A stretch of 64,000 bases of DNA from Phocaeicola abscessus CCUG 55929 (GTDB taxonomy: Bacteria; Bacteroidota; Bacteroidia; Bacteroidales; Bacteroidaceae). The DNA is taken from NCBI RefSeq assembly GCF_000312445.1, contig NZ_HE997182.1, positions 1 through 64,000 of the forward strand, read 5' to 3'. This document shows, one piece after another, positions 19,402 to 32,075 of the stretch. How positions within the stretch are numbered: position 1 is the first letter of the stretch; every line of letters starts with the position of its first letter. Below the pieces are notes generated by a model. That model had not been told where the DNA came from and did not search any database. It saw nothing but the letters and a program-made list of their open reading frames with translations. A program made the translations under genes and the position numbers.

Positions 19402-22400
19402 TCAACGGTTCATCACCACACGTTCTTCCAAACTTCTCTCACTTTCCTCGCTCACTTCATCGTTATAGTCGATGACATTCTTGCGATTGGCCAGGATCCG
19501 ATCGTATTCTTCCTTAGAACCGACAATCAACTTATCGTATTCGCGTTGTCCCGTACCGGCAGGAATCAGGTGACCTGTAATCACATTCTCCTTCATGCCT
19601 TCCAGGAAGTCGACTTTTCCTTCGATGGCAGCTTCGTTCAATACTTTTGTCGTCTCCTGGAACGAAGCGGCGGACATGAAACTCTTCGTACCCAAAGCGG
19701 CACGAGTAATACCTTGCAGAATCTGCGTGGATGTGGCGGGAAGAGCATCCCGCACTTCGACCAATTTCAAGTCGCGTCGTTTCAACGCACTATTTTCATC
19801 CCGTAACTTGCGAGCAGTCACAATCTGACCGGCTTGCATATTCTGCGAATCTCCCGGATCGACCACGACTTTCTTTCCCCAAATGCGGTCGTTTTCATCA
19901 CGGAAATCCTGCCTGTCCACAATCTGTTGTTCCAAAAAACGCGTATCGCCCGGCTCATTGATTTCGACCTTGCGCATCATCTGACGAACGATAATCTCAA
20001 AGTGTTTGTCGTTAATCTTCACTCCTTGTAGGCGATAGACATCTTGCACTTCGTTCACAATATATTCCTGAACGGCAGTAGGACCTTTGATCGCCAAAAT
20101 ATCCGACGGCGTGATCGCCCCGTCCGACAACGGGGTGCCCGCCCGAACATAGTCGTTCTCCTGGACCAAGATCTGTTTAGATAGGTTCACCAGATATTTC
20201 TTTTGCTCACCCGTTTTAGAAGTGACGATAATTTCACGGTTCCCGCGTTTGATCTTACCCATGGTTATTTCGCCGTCGATTTCGGAAACGATCGCAGGAT
20301 TGGACGGGTTACGGGCCTCAAACAATTCTGTGACGCGAGGCAGACCGCCGGTGATATCGCCGGCCTTCCCTACCGCTCGCGGAATCTTGACGAGGATATT
20401 CCCAGCCTTCACTTGCTGACCGTCTTCCACCACGATGTGGCCTCCTACGGGGAAATTATACGTACGAAGCACGTTTCCTTGAGCATCGACCACGTCGGCA
20501 GTCGGAACTTTCGTCCGATCCTTCGATTCGATGATAATAATCTCGCGCAAACCTGTAGATTCGTCAGACTCGACCGCATAGGTCACATTCTCGACCATGC
20601 TGTCGAAGCGGATCTTACCGGTAACTTCGGTAATGATGACGGCATTGAAAGGATCCCACTTGGCAATGAGCTTTCCCCGTTCTACCGTATCGCCATTGGC
20701 CGCATACAACGTCGAACCGTAAGGAATATTATGGCTGGACAAGACGATGCCCGTATGAATATCCACCAATCGGAGTTCTGCCAATCGACCGACAACGATC
20801 TTCACGATTTCGCCGGTATCATCCGTCGCATCTACGGTTCGGAGTTCGTCGAATTCCAACCGTCCGTCATTCTTCGTGACGATGCTTGCATCGGCGGCCA
20901 TGTTGCCGGCGATACCGCCGGCGTGGAAGGTTCGCAAGGTCAACTGCGTACCCGGTTCGCCGATAGACTGTGCAGCGATCACGCCCACCGCCTCACCTTT
21001 CTGTACCATCCGGCTGGTAGCCAGATTGCGTCCGTAACATTTAGCACAGACGCCATGCTTGGCCTCGCAAGTCAGAACGGAACGGATTTCTACACTTTCG
21101 ATAGGAGAATCTTCGATCTCCTGGGCAATATCTTCCGTAATTTCCTCGCCTGCGGCAAGAATCAACTTGCCAGTGGTAGGATGAATAATATCGTGTACGG
21201 TTACGCGGCCTAAAACTCGTTCGTATAACGTGGCAATGATTTCGTCGTTATTCTTCAATGCCGTGCAAACCAAGCCGCGAAGCGTACCACAATCTTCTTC
21301 CGTTACAATCACATCGTGGGATACGTCGACCAGACGTCGGGTCAAATACCCGGCATCCGCCGTCTTCAGTGCAGTATCGGCCAATCCTTTACGCGCGCCG
21401 TGAGTAGAGATGAAATACTCCAATACGGACAAACCTTCTTTAAAGTTCGACAAGATCGGATTCTCGATAATCTGAGCTCCTTCTGCACCCGCTTTCTGCG
21501 GTTTCGCCATCAAACCGCGCATCCCCGACAACTGACGGATCTGTTCTTTGGAACCGCGTGCGCCGGAGTCCAGCATCATGAACACGGAATTAAAGCCCTG
21601 ATCATCATTCTTAATGGTCTTATACAGAATATCGGATAAGTCACCGTTTACATGGGTCCACGTATCGACCACCTGATTATAACGTTCGTTATCAGTAATG
21701 AAACCCATGTTATAGTTAGCCATAATCTGCTCTACTTCTTCGTTTCCGCGCCGAACGAGCTCTTCCTTTTCTTTCGGGATGATAATGTCTTCGAGGTTAA
21801 ACGATAAACCGCCTCTGAACGACATGCGATAACCGAGGTTCTTAATGCCATCCAAAAATTCGCAGGCGCGGGCGACACCAACCTTCTTGATGACTTCACT
21901 GATGATATCGCGCAAGGATTTCTTCGAAATAATGGTATTCAAATAACCGACCTCTTCGGGAACGATTTGATTCACGATGACACGACCTACCGACGTTTCC
22001 TTCATCATGACGTCGACAATATTCCCGTCCTTATCCAGGTCTTTCACCACCACGCTGATAATGGCATGCATGTCCACTTTGCCCAAGTTATAAGCAATGA
22101 TCGCTTCTTCAGGGCCATAAAAGGTCAAACCTTCGCCCTGGGCTCCTTTCCGCAGTTTGGTAATATAGTAAAGCCCGAGAACCATATCCTGCGCCGGTAC
22201 GGTAATAGGAGCTCCATTGGCAGGATTCAAAATGTTATGAGGTTCGAGCATCAACAGCTGGGCTTCTAAAATAGCTTCATTGCTCAACGGCAAATGAACC
22301 GCCATCTGATCGCCGTCGAAGTCGGCATTAAACGCAGTACATGCTAAGGGATGTAACTGAATGGCCTTTCCTTCGATCATGTGAGGCTGGAAAGCCTGAA

Positions 22401-23736
22401 TACCCAAACGGTGCAAGGTAGGAGCGCGGTTCAGCAATACAGGATGTCCTTTCATGACATGCTCCAAGATATCCCAGATGACCGGTTCGCGCCGATCTAT
22501 GATCTTCTTGGCCGACTTCACCGTCTTTACGATACCGCGTTCTATCAGTTTGCGAATAATAAAAGGTTTATACAATTCTGCAGCCATCAGCTTAGGCAAA
22601 CCGCATTCGCCCATCTTCAATTCCGGTCCGACCACAATGACGGAACGAGCGGAGTAGTCCACGCGCTTGCCTAACAAATTCTGACGAAAACGCCCTTGCT
22701 TGCCTTTCAAACTGTCGGAAAGCGATTTCAATGGGCGATTGGCTTCGCTCTTGACAGCGCTCGACTTACGCGAATTATCAAACAAAGAATCGACGGCTTC
22801 CTGCAACATACGTTTCTCATTACGTAGAATCACTTCGGGCGCTTTGATTTCGATCAAGCGCTTCAGCCGGTTATTGCGAATAATAACGCGACGATACAAA
22901 TCATTCAAATCGGAAGTAGCAAAACGACCGCCATCCAACGGAACCAAAGGGCGTAAATCCGGCGGAATAACCGGAATGATGCGCATAATCATCCACTCCG
23001 GTTTATTCCGTCCGCGAGAAGCACGGAATGCTTCCACAACCTGCAAGCGTTTCAAGGCTTCGTTTTTACGTTGCTGGGAAGAATCGTTGTTCGCCTTATC
23101 GCGCAATTCATACGACAAGGCATCCAAGTCGATTTCAGACAAGAGGTCTAATAACGCTTCCCCTCCCATCTTAGCGATGAACTTGTTCGGATCCGTATCT
23201 TCCAAATACTGATTGTCTTTAGGCAATTTATCCAATAAATCGAGGTATTCATCCTCCAAAAGTAAATCGAATTTCTGAATGCCTTGGTCGGCAGCCGCTC
23301 CGGGGCGAATAACCACATAACGTTCGTAATAGATGATGGAATCCAATTTCTTGGTCGGCAACCCGAGCAAATACCCAATCTTATTGGGCAACGAACGGAA
23401 ATACCAAATATGTGCGACGGGAACGACCAATTGAATATGTCCCGAACGTTCGCGACGAACCTTCTTCTCCGTTACTTCCACACCGCAACGGTCACAGACA
23501 ATACCTTTGTAACGAATGCGCTTATACTTACCGCAAGCACATTCATAGTCCTTTACCGGTCCGAAGATACGTTCGCAAAACAGTCCATCTCTTTCCGGTT
23601 TATACGTACGATAGTTAATCGTCTCAGGTTTTAACACCTCACCGTACGAATTTTCCAAGATTTCTTCCGGAGAAGCTAATCCGATGGAAATCTTCGAGAA
23701 ATTACTCTTTAGCTTATTTTCTTTTCTAAAAGCCAT
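19402..23736 (-). CDS. rpoC: RNA polymerase subunit beta-prime
   Basis: The catalytic subunit of RNA polymerase (1444 aa). Near the N-terminus is the zinc ribbon CACGK...CDRCGVEV (about 60-85). The active-site motif NADFDGDQM holds the three Mg-binding Asp. The second zinc site is in the C-terminal half ([11 protein letters not shown] plus an upstream Cys), and the trigger-loop region follows [16 protein letters not shown]. It lies 30 nt after rpoB with a terminator behind it. Confidence 0.98.
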   Translation of the reverse strand: MAFRKENKLKSNFSKISIGLASPEEILENSYGEVLKPETINYRTYKPERDGLFCERIFGPVKDYECACGKYKRIRYKGIVCDRCGVEVTEKKVRRERSGHIQLVVPVAHIWYFRSLPNKIGYLLGLPTKKLDSIIYYERYVVIRPGAAADQGIQKFDLLLEDEYLDLLDKLPKDNQYLEDTDPNKFIAKMGGEALLDLLSEIDLDALSYELRDKANNDSSQQRKNEALKRLQVVEAFRASRGRNKPEWMIMRIIPVIPPDLRPLVPLDGGRFATSDLNDLYRRVIIRNNRLKRLIEIKAPEVILRNEKRMLQEAVDSLFDNSRKSSAVKSEANRPLKSLSDSLKGKQGRFRQNLLGKRVDYSARSVIVVGPELKMGECGLPKLMAAELYKPFIIRKLIERGIVKTVKSAKKIIDRREPVIWDILEHVMKGHPVLLNRAPTLHRLGIQAFQPHMIEGKAIQLHPLACTAFNADFDGDQMAVHLPLSNEAILEAQLLMLEPHNILNPANGAPITVPAQDMVLGLYYITKLRKGAQGEGLTFYGPEEAIIAYNLGKVDMHAIISVVVKDLDKDGNIVDVMMKETSVGRVIVNQIVPEEVGYLNTIISKKSLRDIISEVIKKVGVARACEFLDGIKNLGYRMSFRGGLSFNLEDIIIPKEKEELVRRGNEEVEQIMANYNMGFITDNERYNQVVDTWTHVNGDLSDILYKTIKNDDQGFNSVFMMLDSGARGSKEQIRQLSGMRGLMAKPQKAGAEGAQIIENPILSNFKEGLSVLEYFISTHGARKGLADTALKTADAGYLTRRLVDVSHDVIVTEEDCGTLRGLVCTALKNNDEIIATLYERVLGRVTVHDIIHPTTGKLILAAGEEITEDIAQEIEDSPIESVEIRSVLTCEAKHGVCAKCYGRNLATSRMVQKGEAVGVIAAQSIGEPGTQLTLRTFHAGGIAGNMAADASIVTKNDGRLEFDELRTVDATDDTGEIVKIVVGRLAELRLVDIHTGIVLSSHNIPYGSTLYAANGDTVERGKLIAKWDPFNAVIITEVTGKIRFDSMVENVTYAVESDESTGLREIIIIESKDRTKVPTADVVDAQGNVLRTYNFPVGGHIVVEDGQQVKAGNILVKIPRAVGKAGDITGGLPRVTELFEARNPSNPAIVSEIDGEITMGKIKRGNREIIVTSKTGEQKKYLVNLSKQILVQENDYVRAGTPLSDGAITPSDILAIKGPTAVQEYIVNEVQDVYRLQGVKINDKHFEIIVRQMMRKVEINEPGDTRFLEQQIVDRQDFRDENDRIWGKKVVVDPGDSQNMQAGQIVTARKLRDENSALKRRDLKLVEVRDALPATSTQILQGITRAALGTKSFMSAASFQETTKVLNEAAIEGKVDFLEGMKENVITGHLIPAGTGQREYDKLIVGSKEEYDRILANRKNVIDYNDEVSEESERSLEERVVMNR

Positions 23737-23766
23737 ATTAATTATCTTGTAAAGAGTTATTTAAAA

Positions 23767-26700
23767 TTATTCAAGACGGATACTTAAACCTAAGCCCTTC
23801 AATTCATGCAATAACACGTTCAACGATTCAGGAATGCCGGGCGTAGGCATCGGTTCTCCCTTGACAATCGCTTCGTAAGCTTTCGAACGTCCATTTACGT
23901 CATCCGACTTGATCGTCAAAATCTCCTGTAGCACGTGCGACGCGCCAAATGCTTCGAGCGCCCAAACCTCCATTTCTCCAAAACGCTGGCCGCCAAACTG
24001 CGCCTTGCCGCCCAAAGGTTGCTGAGTAATGAGGGAGTACGGCCCAATGGAACGGGCATGCATCTTATCTTCGACCATGTGTCCCAACTTCAACATATAA
24101 GCTACGCCCACAGTGGCAGGCTGGTCGAATTTCTCACCGGTCTCACCATCGTACAAATCTGTTTTGCAATAATGTGAAAGATCTGCTTTATCCGTCCACT
24201 TATCCAAATCGTCCAATGTGGCACCATCGAAAATAGGAGTTGCAAACTTCAGTCCTAAGGTTTTCCCTACGCGTCCTAACACAGCTTCGAATATCTGTCC
24301 GATATTCATGCGGGAAGGTACACCCAACGGGTTCAAACAAATATCTACCGGGGTACCGTCCGCTAAGAACGGCATATCTTCCTGACGGACAACTCTCGAT
24401 ACAATGCCTTTATTTCCATGACGGCCGGCCATCTTGTCTCCGACACCGATCTTGCGTTTCTTTGCGATATATACTTTCGCCATCTGGATAACTCCTGAAG
24501 GAAGTTCATCGCCTATAGTGAGAGCAAATTTCTTGCGCTTCAGTTCCGCATCCATTTCCTTATACTTTTTCAAGTAATTCATGACCAAATCTCGGATCAT
24601 GTTGTTTTTATGAGCATCTGTCGTCCATTTATTCAACTGAACAGTTTCATAATCCAGATTCTCCAAAACGCCTTTATTGAATTTAGCTCCCTTGGCGATA
24701 ACATCCGCACCGGTATAATCCTTCACACCTTGTGAAACTTTGCCGTTAGTAAGCGCCAACAACTTTTCAACCAAGACGCCTTTCAGTTCATCCGCCTTTG
24801 CTTTGAATTCTTCATCCAACTTCGGCATTAAAGCCTTATCCGAAGTTTTTTCGCTACGTGTTTTCACTGCACGGGAGAATAATCGTTTACCGATGACTAC
24901 ACCGTGTAACGAAGGAGAAGCTTTCAACGAAGCATCCTTTACGTCACCGGCTTTATCGCCGAAAATGGCGCGCAATAATTTTTCCTCCGGAGAAGGGTCG
25001 GATTCCCCTTTGGGAGTGATTTTGCCGATCAAGATGTCACCCGGCTGAACACGAGCGCCGATACGGACGATACCGTTATCATCCAAATCCTTGGTCGCTT
25101 CTTCACTCACATTTGGGATATCGGAGGTAAACTCCTCCATACCTCGTTTCGTCTCACGAACTTCCAACACATATTCATCGACATGGATGGAAGTCAAAAG
25201 GTCTTCACGGACTACCCGTTCATTCAAGACGATGGCGTCTTCATAGTTATAACCTTTCCAAGGGATATAAGCAACCAAGAAGTTTTTACCCAAAGCCAGT
25301 TCACCGTTTGCAGTCGAATAACCTTCAGTCAGGATGTCACCTTTCTTAACACGCTGTCCCTTCGCACAAATAGGACGGAGGTCAATAGTCATACTTTGGT
25401 TCGTACGACGGAACTTAGGGATTTTATATTCCTTCAGGGCCGACTCGAAACTAACGAACTCTTCATCTTCCGTACGGTCATACAGCACACGAATGGTAGT
25501 AGCATCTACAAATTCTATAACTCCATCGCCCTCCGCTGCAATCTGCGTACGAGAATCTTCGGCCAATTGCTTCTCGATACCCGTTCCTACGATAGGAGCT
25601 TCGGTACGCAACAGAGGTACAGCTTGGCGCATCATGTTAGAGCCCATGAGCGCGCGATTAGCATCGTCGTGTTCCAAAAACGGAATTAAAGAAGCAGCGA
25701 TCGATGCGATCTGCTGTGGAGATACGTCCATCAAATCGATCTGGGTAGGTGAAACGACAGGATAATCGGCATCCTGACGAGCTTTCACCCTATCGCGAAC
25801 AAAATCTCCATCCTCATTCAAAGGAGCGTTTCCCTGTGCAATAATCTTATCTTCCTCCTCCTCTGCGGTGTAGTAGCGAATTCCTTCGTCGGACAGATCG
25901 ACTTTTCCATCCATAATTTTACGATAAGGAGTCACAATGAACCCTAAATTATTAATCTTCGCATAAACGCACAGCGAAGAGATCAAACCGATATTAGGCC
26001 CCTCAGGAGTTTCGATAGGGCACAAACGGCCATAATGAGTATAGTGTACATCTCGGACTTCGAATCCGGCACGCTCACGAGTTAAGCCGCCAGGGCCTAA
26101 AGCCGACATACGACGCTTATGGGTAATCTCAGCCAAAGGATTCGTCTGGTCCATAAACTGCGACAAGGCATTTGTTCCAAAGAAAGAATTAATGACTGAG
26201 GATATGGTCTTTGCATTGATCAGATCAACGGGAGTAAACACTTCGTTATCACGAACATTCATACGTTCGCGAATCGTACGCGCCATGCGAGCCAAACCGA
26301 TAGCAAACTGGTTGGAAAGCTGTTCGCCGACAGTACGGACGCGTCGGTTACTCAAATGATCGATATCGTCTACATCCGCTTTCGAATTGATCAATTCAAT
26401 CAGATATTTAATGATTTCAATAATATCCTGTTTGGTCAGCACTTTGACATCTACATCCGTAGTTAAACCCAATTTCTTATTGATCCTGTAGCGGCCCACT
26501 TCCCCGAGATCATACCTCTTTTCAGAAAAGAATAAATTGTTAATAACCTCGCGAGCACTGGCATCGTCAGCCGGGTCGGCATTTCGCAATTGTCGATAGA
26601 TATAAAGTACAGCCTCTTTTTCCGAATTGCTCGGATCTTTCTGAAGAGTATTAAATATAATAGAATAGTCCGATGAATTCGCTTCGTCCTTATGAATCAG

Positions 26701-27579
26701 AATCGTTGGAACGTTGGAATCGATAATTTCCTCAACATGTTCCGCAGTCAACACTGTTTCTCGATCGATAATGACTTCATTGCGTTCGATAGAAACCACC
26801 TCTCCGGTGTCTTCATCGACAAAATCCTCGGTCCAAGTCTTCAAAACACGGGCGGCTAATTTCTTGCCCACTAATTTCTTTAAATTCGTCTTATTAACTT
26901 TTACCTCTTCGGCAAGATTAAATATTTCCAGAATATCTTTATCCGTTTCGAACCCGACAGCACGCAACAAGGTGGTGACAGGCAATTTTTTCTTACGGTC
27001 GATATACGCATACATCACGCTGTTTATATCCGTTGCAAACTCGATCCATGAGCCTTTGAAAGGAATGATACGAGCCGAATACAACTTGGTGCCGTTAGCA
27101 TGAATGCTCTGTCCGAAAAACACGCCCGGAGAACGGTGCAACTGAGAAACGACAACACGTTCCGCCCCATTGATGACAAAAGTGCCCTGTGGCGTCATAT
27201 AAGGGATAGGCCCCAAATAGACATCTTGAACAACCGTATCAAAATCCTCATGATCAGGATCCGTACAATAAAGCTTGAGTTTGGCTTTCAATGGTACACT
27301 GTAGGTAAGACCGCGCTCCAAACAATCCTCTATAGAATAAGCAGGCGGATCGATATAATAATCCAAAAATTCGAGAACAAAATTATTACGGGTATCGGCG
27401 ATGGGGAAATTCTCTGCAAAAACCTGATACAATCCATCTTTCTTTCTTTTCTCAGGAGGAGTATCCAATTGTAAAAAGTCTTGGAATGACTTCAATTGTA
27501 CTTCTAAAAAATCCGGATAAGGCATCGGATTCTGGATAGAAGCAAAGCTAATTCTTTTGTTTTCTGTATTTGAAGACAT
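23767..27579 (-). CDS. rpoB: RNA polymerase subunit beta
   Basis: The second large subunit of RNA polymerase (1270 aa). The rifampicin-binding region reads [20 protein letters not shown] followed by MSALGPGG; the Asp, His and Ser corresponding to E. coli D516, H526 and S531 are the sensitive type. The C-terminal clamp-contact part has [21 protein letters not shown] strong hairpin (27624-27654) sits in the 100-nt gap upstream, after rplL. Confidence 0.98.
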   Translation of the reverse strand: MSSNTENKRISFASIQNPMPYPDFLEVQLKSFQDFLQLDTPPEKRKKDGLYQVFAENFPIADTRNNFVLEFLDYYIDPPAYSIEDCLERGLTYSVPLKAKLKLYCTDPDHEDFDTVVQDVYLGPIPYMTPQGTFVINGAERVVVSQLHRSPGVFFGQSIHANGTKLYSARIIPFKGSWIEFATDINSVMYAYIDRKKKLPVTTLLRAVGFETDKDILEIFNLAEEVKVNKTNLKKLVGKKLAARVLKTWTEDFVDEDTGEVVSIERNEVIIDRETVLTAEHVEEIIDSNVPTILIHKDEANSSDYSIIFNTLQKDPSNSEKEAVLYIYRQLRNADPADDASAREVINNLFFSEKRYDLGEVGRYRINKKLGLTTDVDVKVLTKQDIIEIIKYLIELINSKADVDDIDHLSNRRVRTVGEQLSNQFAIGLARMARTIRERMNVRDNEVFTPVDLINAKTISSVINSFFGTNALSQFMDQTNPLAEITHKRRMSALGPGGLTRERAGFEVRDVHYTHYGRLCPIETPEGPNIGLISSLCVYAKINNLGFIVTPYRKIMDGKVDLSDEGIRYYTAEEEEDKIIAQGNAPLNEDGDFVRDRVKARQDADYPVVSPTQIDLMDVSPQQIASIAASLIPFLEHDDANRALMGSNMMRQAVPLLRTEAPIVGTGIEKQLAEDSRTQIAAEGDGVIEFVDATTIRVLYDRTEDEEFVSFESALKEYKIPKFRRTNQSMTIDLRPICAKGQRVKKGDILTEGYSTANGELALGKNFLVAYIPWKGYNYEDAIVLNERVVREDLLTSIHVDEYVLEVRETKRGMEEFTSDIPNVSEEATKDLDDNGIVRIGARVQPGDILIGKITPKGESDPSPEEKLLRAIFGDKAGDVKDASLKASPSLHGVVIGKRLFSRAVKTRSEKTSDKALMPKLDEEFKAKADELKGVLVEKLLALTNGKVSQGVKDYTGADVIAKGAKFNKGVLENLDYETVQLNKWTTDAHKNNMIRDLVMNYLKKYKEMDAELKRKKFALTIGDELPSGVIQMAKVYIAKKRKIGVGDKMAGRHGNKGIVSRVVRQEDMPFLADGTPVDICLNPLGVPSRMNIGQIFEAVLGRVGKTLGLKFATPIFDGATLDDLDKWTDKADLSHYCKTDLYDGETGEKFDQPATVGVAYMLKLGHMVEDKMHARSIGPYSLITQQPLGGKAQFGGQRFGEMEVWALEAFGASHVLQEILTIKSDDVNGRSKAYEAIVKGEPMPTPGIPESLNVLLHELKGLGLSIRLE

Positions 27580-27623
27580 TTGCTATAAAGATTAAAAGAA
27601 CGATACGAATAAAAACGCAAAAA

Positions 27624-27654
27624 GGTTAAGAATTCTCTGAGAGAATTCTTAACC
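27624..27654 (-). terminator. Intrinsic hairpin in the rplL-rpoB gap (likely attenuator)
   Basis: A perfect 14-bp stem (GGTTAAGAATTCTC with its complement) closes a 3-nt loop, and the minus-strand transcript continues CTTTTTGCGTTTTTATTCG. This is a textbook intrinsic terminator, yet it lies between co-oriented rplL and rpoB. The rplL-rpoB gap of E. coli also holds an attenuator that lowers rpoBC expression relative to the ribosomal genes; the same use here is inference. Confidence 0.8.
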
Positions 27655-27679
27655 GAAATATCCTGACAAACAGGGATTT

Positions 27680-28054
27680 TTACTTAAGTTCAACCGTTGC
27701 ACCCTCTGCTTCGATTTTTGCTTTAAGCGCTTCGGCATCGTCTTTAGACAAGCCTTCTTTCAGAGTACTAGGAGCACCGTCAACCAAGTCTTTGGCTTCT
27801 TTCAATCCAAGACCACATTCCTCTTTCACCACTTTAATGACTTTCAGTTTAGCAGCACCTGCTTCTTTCAATACCACATCAAAAGAAGTTTTTTCCTCAG
27901 CGGCTGTCTCCCCCGCAGCAACGGGAGCGGCAACAGCGACAGCTGCAGCAGCCGGTTCAATACCATATTCGTCTTTAAGGATAGTTGCAAGTTCATTCAC
28001 TTCCTTAACTGTCAAGTTAACTAATTGTTCAGCAATAGCTTTTAAATCTGCCAT
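27680..28054 (-). CDS. rplL: Large ribosomal subunit protein bL12
   Basis: The stalk protein that recruits translational GTPases (124 aa). The N-terminal dimer domain is followed by an Ala-rich hinge (about 35-55) and the C-terminal factor-binding domain with [20 protein letters not shown] and [18 protein letters not shown]. It lies between rplJ and rpoB. Confidence 0.98.
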   Translation of the reverse strand: MADLKAIAEQLVNLTVKEVNELATILKDEYGIEPAAAAVAVAAPVAAGETAAEEKTSFDVVLKEAGAAKLKVIKVVKEECGLGLKEAKDLVDGAPSTLKEGLSKDDAEALKAKIEAEGATVELK

Positions 28055-28099
28055 TTCAGTATAAATTTAATTGTTTGTTACTAAATTGATTGATAATTA

Positions 28100-28618
28100 T
28101 TATTCGGGGCGCTTACTTAGCGTTTCGAGCACCCCATGAATAGTATTTGCTCCTGATTGAAGAGTGGAAACGACGTTCTTAATCGGAGATTGCAACAATG
28201 CAACGATATCAGCAATCACTTCGCTCTTACTCTTAATATTAGCCAGCGTATTTAATTGATCTGCTCCAACGTATATTCCTTCTTCGGCATAGGCACCCTT
28301 TAAAGTAGGATTGGTATCCTTGTATTCTTTCAAGAGCTTGGCAGGAACATTTGCTACTTCTGCAAACATCACTCCCGTGTTGCCTTTCAAAGAATCGAAT
28401 AAGGGTGAATAATCCACATCCTCCATGCTCAAGAGAGCTCTGTGAAATAAAGAATTCTTCACCACAACCAATTTTACGCCCACTTCAAAACATCTTCTCC
28501 TAAGTTGAGCCGTAGCTTCTGCATTCATGGCAGTCACATCGATCAAATAGAAATGACCATATTTTTTGATGGTTTCCGAGAGTTGACTTATAATAATGCT
28601 TTTATCTTCCTTTTTCAT
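28100..28618 (-). CDS. rplJ: Large ribosomal subunit protein uL10
   Basis: The stalk base protein that anchors bL12 (172 aa). The N-terminal rRNA-binding domain includes VKLVVVKNSLFHRAL and the C-terminal helix (about 135-170) binds bL12 dimers. In E. coli L10 with L12 represses its own mRNA. A GGAGG lies 9 nt before the start. Confidence 0.97.
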   Translation of the reverse strand: MKKEDKSIIISQLSETIKKYGHFYLIDVTAMNAEATAQLRRRCFEVGVKLVVVKNSLFHRALLSMEDVDYSPLFDSLKGNTGVMFAEVANVPAKLLKEYKDTNPTLKGAYAEEGIYVGADQLNTLANIKSKSEVIADIVALLQSPIKNVVSTLQSGANTIHGVLETLSKRPE

Positions 28619-28627
28619 GACTTCCTT

Positions 28628-28632
28628 CCTCC
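28628..28632 (-). promoter_or_regulatory. Shine-Dalgarno site of rplJ
   Basis: GGAGG, 9 nt before the rplJ ATG, in the 15-nt gap after rplA. Confidence 0.55.
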
Positions 28633-28633
28633 G

Positions 28634-29341
28634 TTATTGGTTTTCGGCAACAGCTTTCGGATCAATCTTGATGCCTTTGCTCATTGTTGTCGAAAGATAA
28701 ATGCTCTTCATATAAGTACCTTTAGCTGCTGTCGGTTTCAATTTGATAATTGTATCAATGAACAGACGAGCATTATCTACAATCTGTTCGGCCGTAAAAC
28801 TCACCTTCCCAATGGAAGTATGAATGATAGCGGTTTTATCAACCTTAAAATCAATCTTACCTTGCTTAACTTCTTGCACAGCCTTGGCAACATCCATAGT
28901 AACCGTACCACTCTTCGGATTAGGCATTAATCCACGAGGGCCGAGAATACGGCCCAGAGCACCGATCTTTCCCATATTCGACGGCTGGGTGATGATCACG
29001 TCCACATCTGTCCATCCTCCTTTGATCTTTTCAATATATTCATCCAGACCAACATAGTCGGCACCAGCTTCTTTGGCGGCAGCAGCAATTTCAGTATCAG
29101 GTGCCACAAGTACTAAAACTCGAACTTGTTTGCCCGTTCCGTGGGGTAATGAAACCACTCCACGCACCATCTGATTAGCTTTCCGAGGATCTACGCCTAA
29201 ACGCACTGCAATATCGACAGAAGCGTCAAACTTCGTAAAAGTGATTTCTTTTAAAAGTTTAGCAGCTTCATTGAGTGAGTATGCTTTCCCTGCTTCAATT
29301 TTCCCTGCAGCCAACTTTTGATTTTTTGTCAGTTTACTCAT
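28634..29341 (-). CDS. rplA: Large ribosomal subunit protein uL1
   Basis: The L1 stalk protein that helps release deacylated tRNA (235 aa). It has [18 protein letters not shown] and [19 protein letters not shown], the usual family signatures. In E. coli L1 represses the rplKA mRNA. It lies 15 nt after rplK. Confidence 0.98.
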   Translation of the reverse strand: MSKLTKNQKLAAGKIEAGKAYSLNEAAKLLKEITFTKFDASVDIAVRLGVDPRKANQMVRGVVSLPHGTGKQVRVLVLVAPDTEIAAAAKEAGADYVGLDEYIEKIKGGWTDVDVIITQPSNMGKIGALGRILGPRGLMPNPKSGTVTMDVAKAVQEVKQGKIDFKVDKTAIIHTSIGKVSFTAEQIVDNARLFIDTIIKLKPTAAKGTYMKSIYLSTTMSKGIKIDPKAVAENQ

Positions 29342-29356
29342 TATGATAATTGAAGT

Positions 29357-29803
29357 TTATTGATTATTACTCGGGAATTCACCTTTTACGGCAATACCCA
29401 TACTTCGGGCCGTACCAGCTACCATCGTCATCGCCGACTCTACCGTAAAGCAGTTCAAATCGACCATCTTGTCTTGGGCGATGGTACGAATTTGGTCCCA
29501 AGTCAATTGCGCCACCTTGTTACGGTTCGGTTCTCCAGAACCTTTCTTAATCTTTGCCATTTCTAACAACTGTACTGCGACAGGAGGAGTCTTAACGATG
29601 AAATCAAAAGACTTGTCCGCGTAGTAAGTGATAATGACAGGCAAGATTTTACCTGCCTTATCCTGAGTTCTGGCATTGAATTGCTTGCAAAAATCCATAA
29701 TATTGATCCCCTTAGAACCTAAAGCCGGCCCTACGGGAGGCGATGGATTAGCAGCTCCTCCTTTAATCTGTAATTTGATTAATCCAGCAACTTCTTTAGC
29801 CAT
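29357..29803 (-). CDS. rplK: Large ribosomal subunit protein uL11
   Basis: A GTPase-centre 50S protein (148 aa), also needed for RelA activation in many bacteria. The N-terminal domain has [20 protein letters not shown], and the rRNA-binding C-terminal domain has [14 protein letters not shown]. It lies 55 nt after nusG. Confidence 0.98.
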   Translation of the reverse strand: MAKEVAGLIKLQIKGGAANPSPPVGPALGSKGINIMDFCKQFNARTQDKAGKILPVIITYYADKSFDFIVKTPPVAVQLLEMAKIKKGSGEPNRNKVAQLTWDQIRTIAQDKMVDLNCFTVESAMTMVAGTARSMGIAVKGEFPSNNQ

Positions 29804-29858
29804 TTTGTTTATAATTAATTATTAATATATACCGAAAGAAGGGCATGTAACATCTGCC

Positions 29859-30401
29859 TTATTCTTTCTCCACGTCCATAAAGCCAAGTTCTACAGGAGT
29901 CTTACGTCCGAAGATCTTGACCATCACTTTCAGTTTCCGTTTATCCCTATTCACGTCTTCAATGGTTCCACTAAATCCGTTAAAAGGGCCAACAGTCACT
30001 TTCACAGCATCTCCAATTACATAAGGAATCATCGGTTCCTCTCCTCCTTCTCGAAGTTCATCTACCGTACCAAGTATTCTACTGATTTCCGATGAACGAA
30101 GTGGCGTGGGATTTTCCATGCCGCCTAAGAAGCCCAAGACGTTGGGAACGTTCCTCAACAGATGAGGGATCTCCCCCACTAATGCAGCTTCGACAAGAAC
30201 ATAGCCCGGGAGATAATTTTTCTCCTTCACTACTTTCTTACTGTTCCGGATTTGATGTACTTTCTCCGTCGGGATCAATACCTGAGAGACGTAATTGCCA
30301 AAGTCTCCGTTTTTTATATCCGCTTCGATATATTCTTTGACTTTGTTTTCCTTACCACTGACGGCACGCAAAACATACCATTTTTTCTCAATCTCAGACA
30401 T
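29859..30401 (-). CDS. nusG: Transcription termination/antitermination factor NusG
   Basis: A transcription elongation factor that links RNA polymerase to Rho or the ribosome (180 aa). The N-terminal NGN domain starts [20 protein letters not shown] and includes [12 protein letters not shown]. The C-terminal KOW domain has [20 protein letters not shown]. It is shorter than the long NusG-like proteins (UpxY) that accompany capsule loci in Bacteroides, and its place after secE identifies the housekeeping gene. Confidence 0.97.
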   Translation of the reverse strand: MSEIEKKWYVLRAVSGKENKVKEYIEADIKNGDFGNYVSQVLIPTEKVHQIRNSKKVVKEKNYLPGYVLVEAALVGEIPHLLRNVPNVLGFLGGMENPTPLRSSEISRILGTVDELREGGEEPMIPYVIGDAVKVTVGPFNGFSGTIEDVNRDKRKLKVMVKIFGRKTPVELGFMDVEKE

Positions 30402-30411
30402 TTCACCAGGA

Positions 30412-30606
30412 TTAATGCGGATAAATGATATCTTCCATGAAAAATTGGAAGACGGAATCCATCAGAAATACGACCAACGCAATGAGTAGGGAAGCATATA
30501 AAACAACCACTGCGCTGTTAGACAATTCCTTACGAGTAGGCCATGTCGTTTTATGGACTAATTCGTTATAAGATTCTTTGCAATAATTGACAATTCTCTG
30601 ATACAT
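30412..30606 (-). CDS. secE: Preprotein translocase subunit SecE
   Basis: The clamp subunit of the SecYEG channel. From the Met at 30606 the product is 64 aa: an N-terminal amphipathic helix with the conserved NELVHKTTWPTRKEL and one membrane segment (about 32-55). The frame stays open 6 codons upstream to 30624, but that would run into tRNA-Trp, so the ATG at 30606 is chosen. It lies 10 nt before nusG. Confidence 0.95.
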   Translation of the reverse strand: MYQRIVNYCKESYNELVHKTTWPTRKELSNSAVVVLYASLLIALVVFLMDSVFQFFMEDIIYPH

Positions 30607-30621
30607 AGTCACAACAATTAG

Positions 30622-30694
30622 CACGGGAGGAGAGACTCGAACTCCCGACCCTCGGTTTTGGAGACCGATGCTCTACCAACTGAGCCACTCCCGT
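30622..30694 (-). tRNA. tRNA-Trp (CCA)
   Basis: A 73-nt cloverleaf with acceptor ACGGGAG/CTCCCGT, D-arm GCTC/GAGC, anticodon loop CTCCAAA (anticodon CCA) and T-loop TTCGAGT. The 3' CCA is not encoded. It sits between tuf and secE, 16 nt before the secE start. Confidence 0.97.
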
Positions 30695-30698
30695 ATAA

Positions 30699-30730
30699 AT
30701 CGGTTCTCAACAAAAATAGTGAGAACCGAT
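30699..30730 (-). other. Hairpin between tuf and tRNA-Trp
   Basis: An 11-bp perfect stem (ATCGGTTCTCA/TGAGAACCGAT) with a 10-nt loop begins 12 nt past the tuf stop and ends 4 nt before tRNA-Trp. No T-tract follows, so a processing site or partial terminator is more likely than a strong terminator. Confidence 0.6.
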
Positions 30731-30742
30731 AGATATAGAATA

Positions 30743-31936
30743 TCAATCTTCAAGCGCCGTGATCTGACCTGCACCGACAGTGCGTCCACCTTCGCGAATA
30801 GCGAAGCGAAGACCTACATTCAACGCAACCGGATAAATCAGTTCTACGTTGATCGTGACATTGTCGCCGGGCATTACCATTTCTACGCCTTCCGGGAGAC
30901 TGATCTCGCCCGTACAGTCCATGGTACGAATATAGAACTGAGGACGGTACTTATTATGGAATGGAGTATGACGTCCGCCTTCTTCTTTCTTCAAGATATA
31001 AACCTCTGCTTTAAATTTAGCATGGGCTTTGACTTGACCCGGATGGCAAAGGATCATACCGCGTTTAATTTCATTCTTATCAATTCCGCGAAGTAACAAT
31101 CCGACATTATCGCCCGCTTCGCCTTCGTCCAACAGTTTACGAAACATCTCCACACCGGTAACGACAGACTTCTTATCTTCCCCCAGCCCGAGGATCTGAA
31201 CTTCGTCACCAATCTTCACGACACCGGTTTCAATACGCCCCGTAGCTACAGTACCGCGACCGGTGATGGAGAAAATATCCTCCACAGGCATCAAGAAAGG
31301 TTTATCTTTATCGCGTTGCGGCAATGGAATCCAAGTATCTACAGCATCCATCAACTCTATCACTTTGTCTTCCCATTCCTTAACGCCGTTTAAAGCACCT
31401 AATGCCGAGCCGCGAATGATCGGAGTATTATCTCCGTCATACCCGTAGAAAGAAAGCAATTCACGCATTTCCATTTCTACCAGCTCCAACATTTCTTCAT
31501 CTTCCACCATATCGCATTTGTTCAGAAATACAACCAGACGGGGAACGTTTACCTGACGAGCCAAAAGGATGTGCTCGCGTGTCTGAGGCATCGGGCCGTC
31601 GGTAGCAGCAACTACAATGATAGCGCCGTCCATCTGAGCAGCACCCGTAACCATGTTCTTTACGTAGTCGGCATGTCCCGGACAGTCTACGTGCGCATAG
31701 TGCCGATTTGCAGTTTCATACTCCACATGAGAAGTATTAATCGTAATACCGCGTTCCTTCTCTTCGGGAGCATTATCGATCTGATCGAATGATTTGACCT
31801 CATCCTTCTTTGAGAAACCTCTTTCAGCCAAAACTTTGGTAATGGCAGCAGTCAAAGTGGTTTTCCCGTGGTCAACGTGACCAATCGTACCAATGTTAAC
31901 ATGTGGTTTCGTACGTTCAAATTTCTCTTTAGCCAT
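30743..31936 (-). CDS. tuf: Elongation factor Tu
   Basis: The GTPase that delivers aminoacyl-tRNA to the ribosome (397 aa). The P-loop GHVDHGKTT is at 19-27, followed by [12 protein letters not shown] with the catalytic His, NKCD, and domains II and III ending [11 protein letters not shown]. It lies between tRNA-Thr(GGU) and tRNA-Trp, matching the tRNA-tufB-secE arrangement of E. coli. Confidence 0.98.
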   Translation of the reverse strand: MAKEKFERTKPHVNIGTIGHVDHGKTTLTAAITKVLAERGFSKKDEVKSFDQIDNAPEEKERGITINTSHVEYETANRHYAHVDCPGHADYVKNMVTGAAQMDGAIIVVAATDGPMPQTREHILLARQVNVPRLVVFLNKCDMVEDEEMLELVEMEMRELLSFYGYDGDNTPIIRGSALGALNGVKEWEDKVIELMDAVDTWIPLPQRDKDKPFLMPVEDIFSITGRGTVATGRIETGVVKIGDEVQILGLGEDKKSVVTGVEMFRKLLDEGEAGDNVGLLLRGIDKNEIKRGMILCHPGQVKAHAKFKAEVYILKKEEGGRHTPFHNKYRPQFYIRTMDCTGEISLPEGVEMVMPGDNVTINVELIYPVALNVGLRFAIREGGRTVGAGQITALED

Positions 31937-31994
31937 AGCTTTACTTGTTATTGTTATTTATTTGATTAGTAATCAATATATCTCCCTCACTCTG

Positions 31995-32066
<72 letters not shown>

Positions 32067-32075
32067 AATTAAAAG

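Noticed and set aside
20203..21213. A 336-codon open frame on the plus strand opposite rpoC
   Set aside because: It is a mirror of the rpoC reading frame; rpoC is intact and the antisense product resembles nothing. Similar long mirrors opposite rpoB, rplC and priA were dropped for the same reason.
29859..30401. NusG as a UpxY-type capsule antiterminator
   Set aside because: It lies in secE-nusG-rplK order with housekeeping length and motifs.
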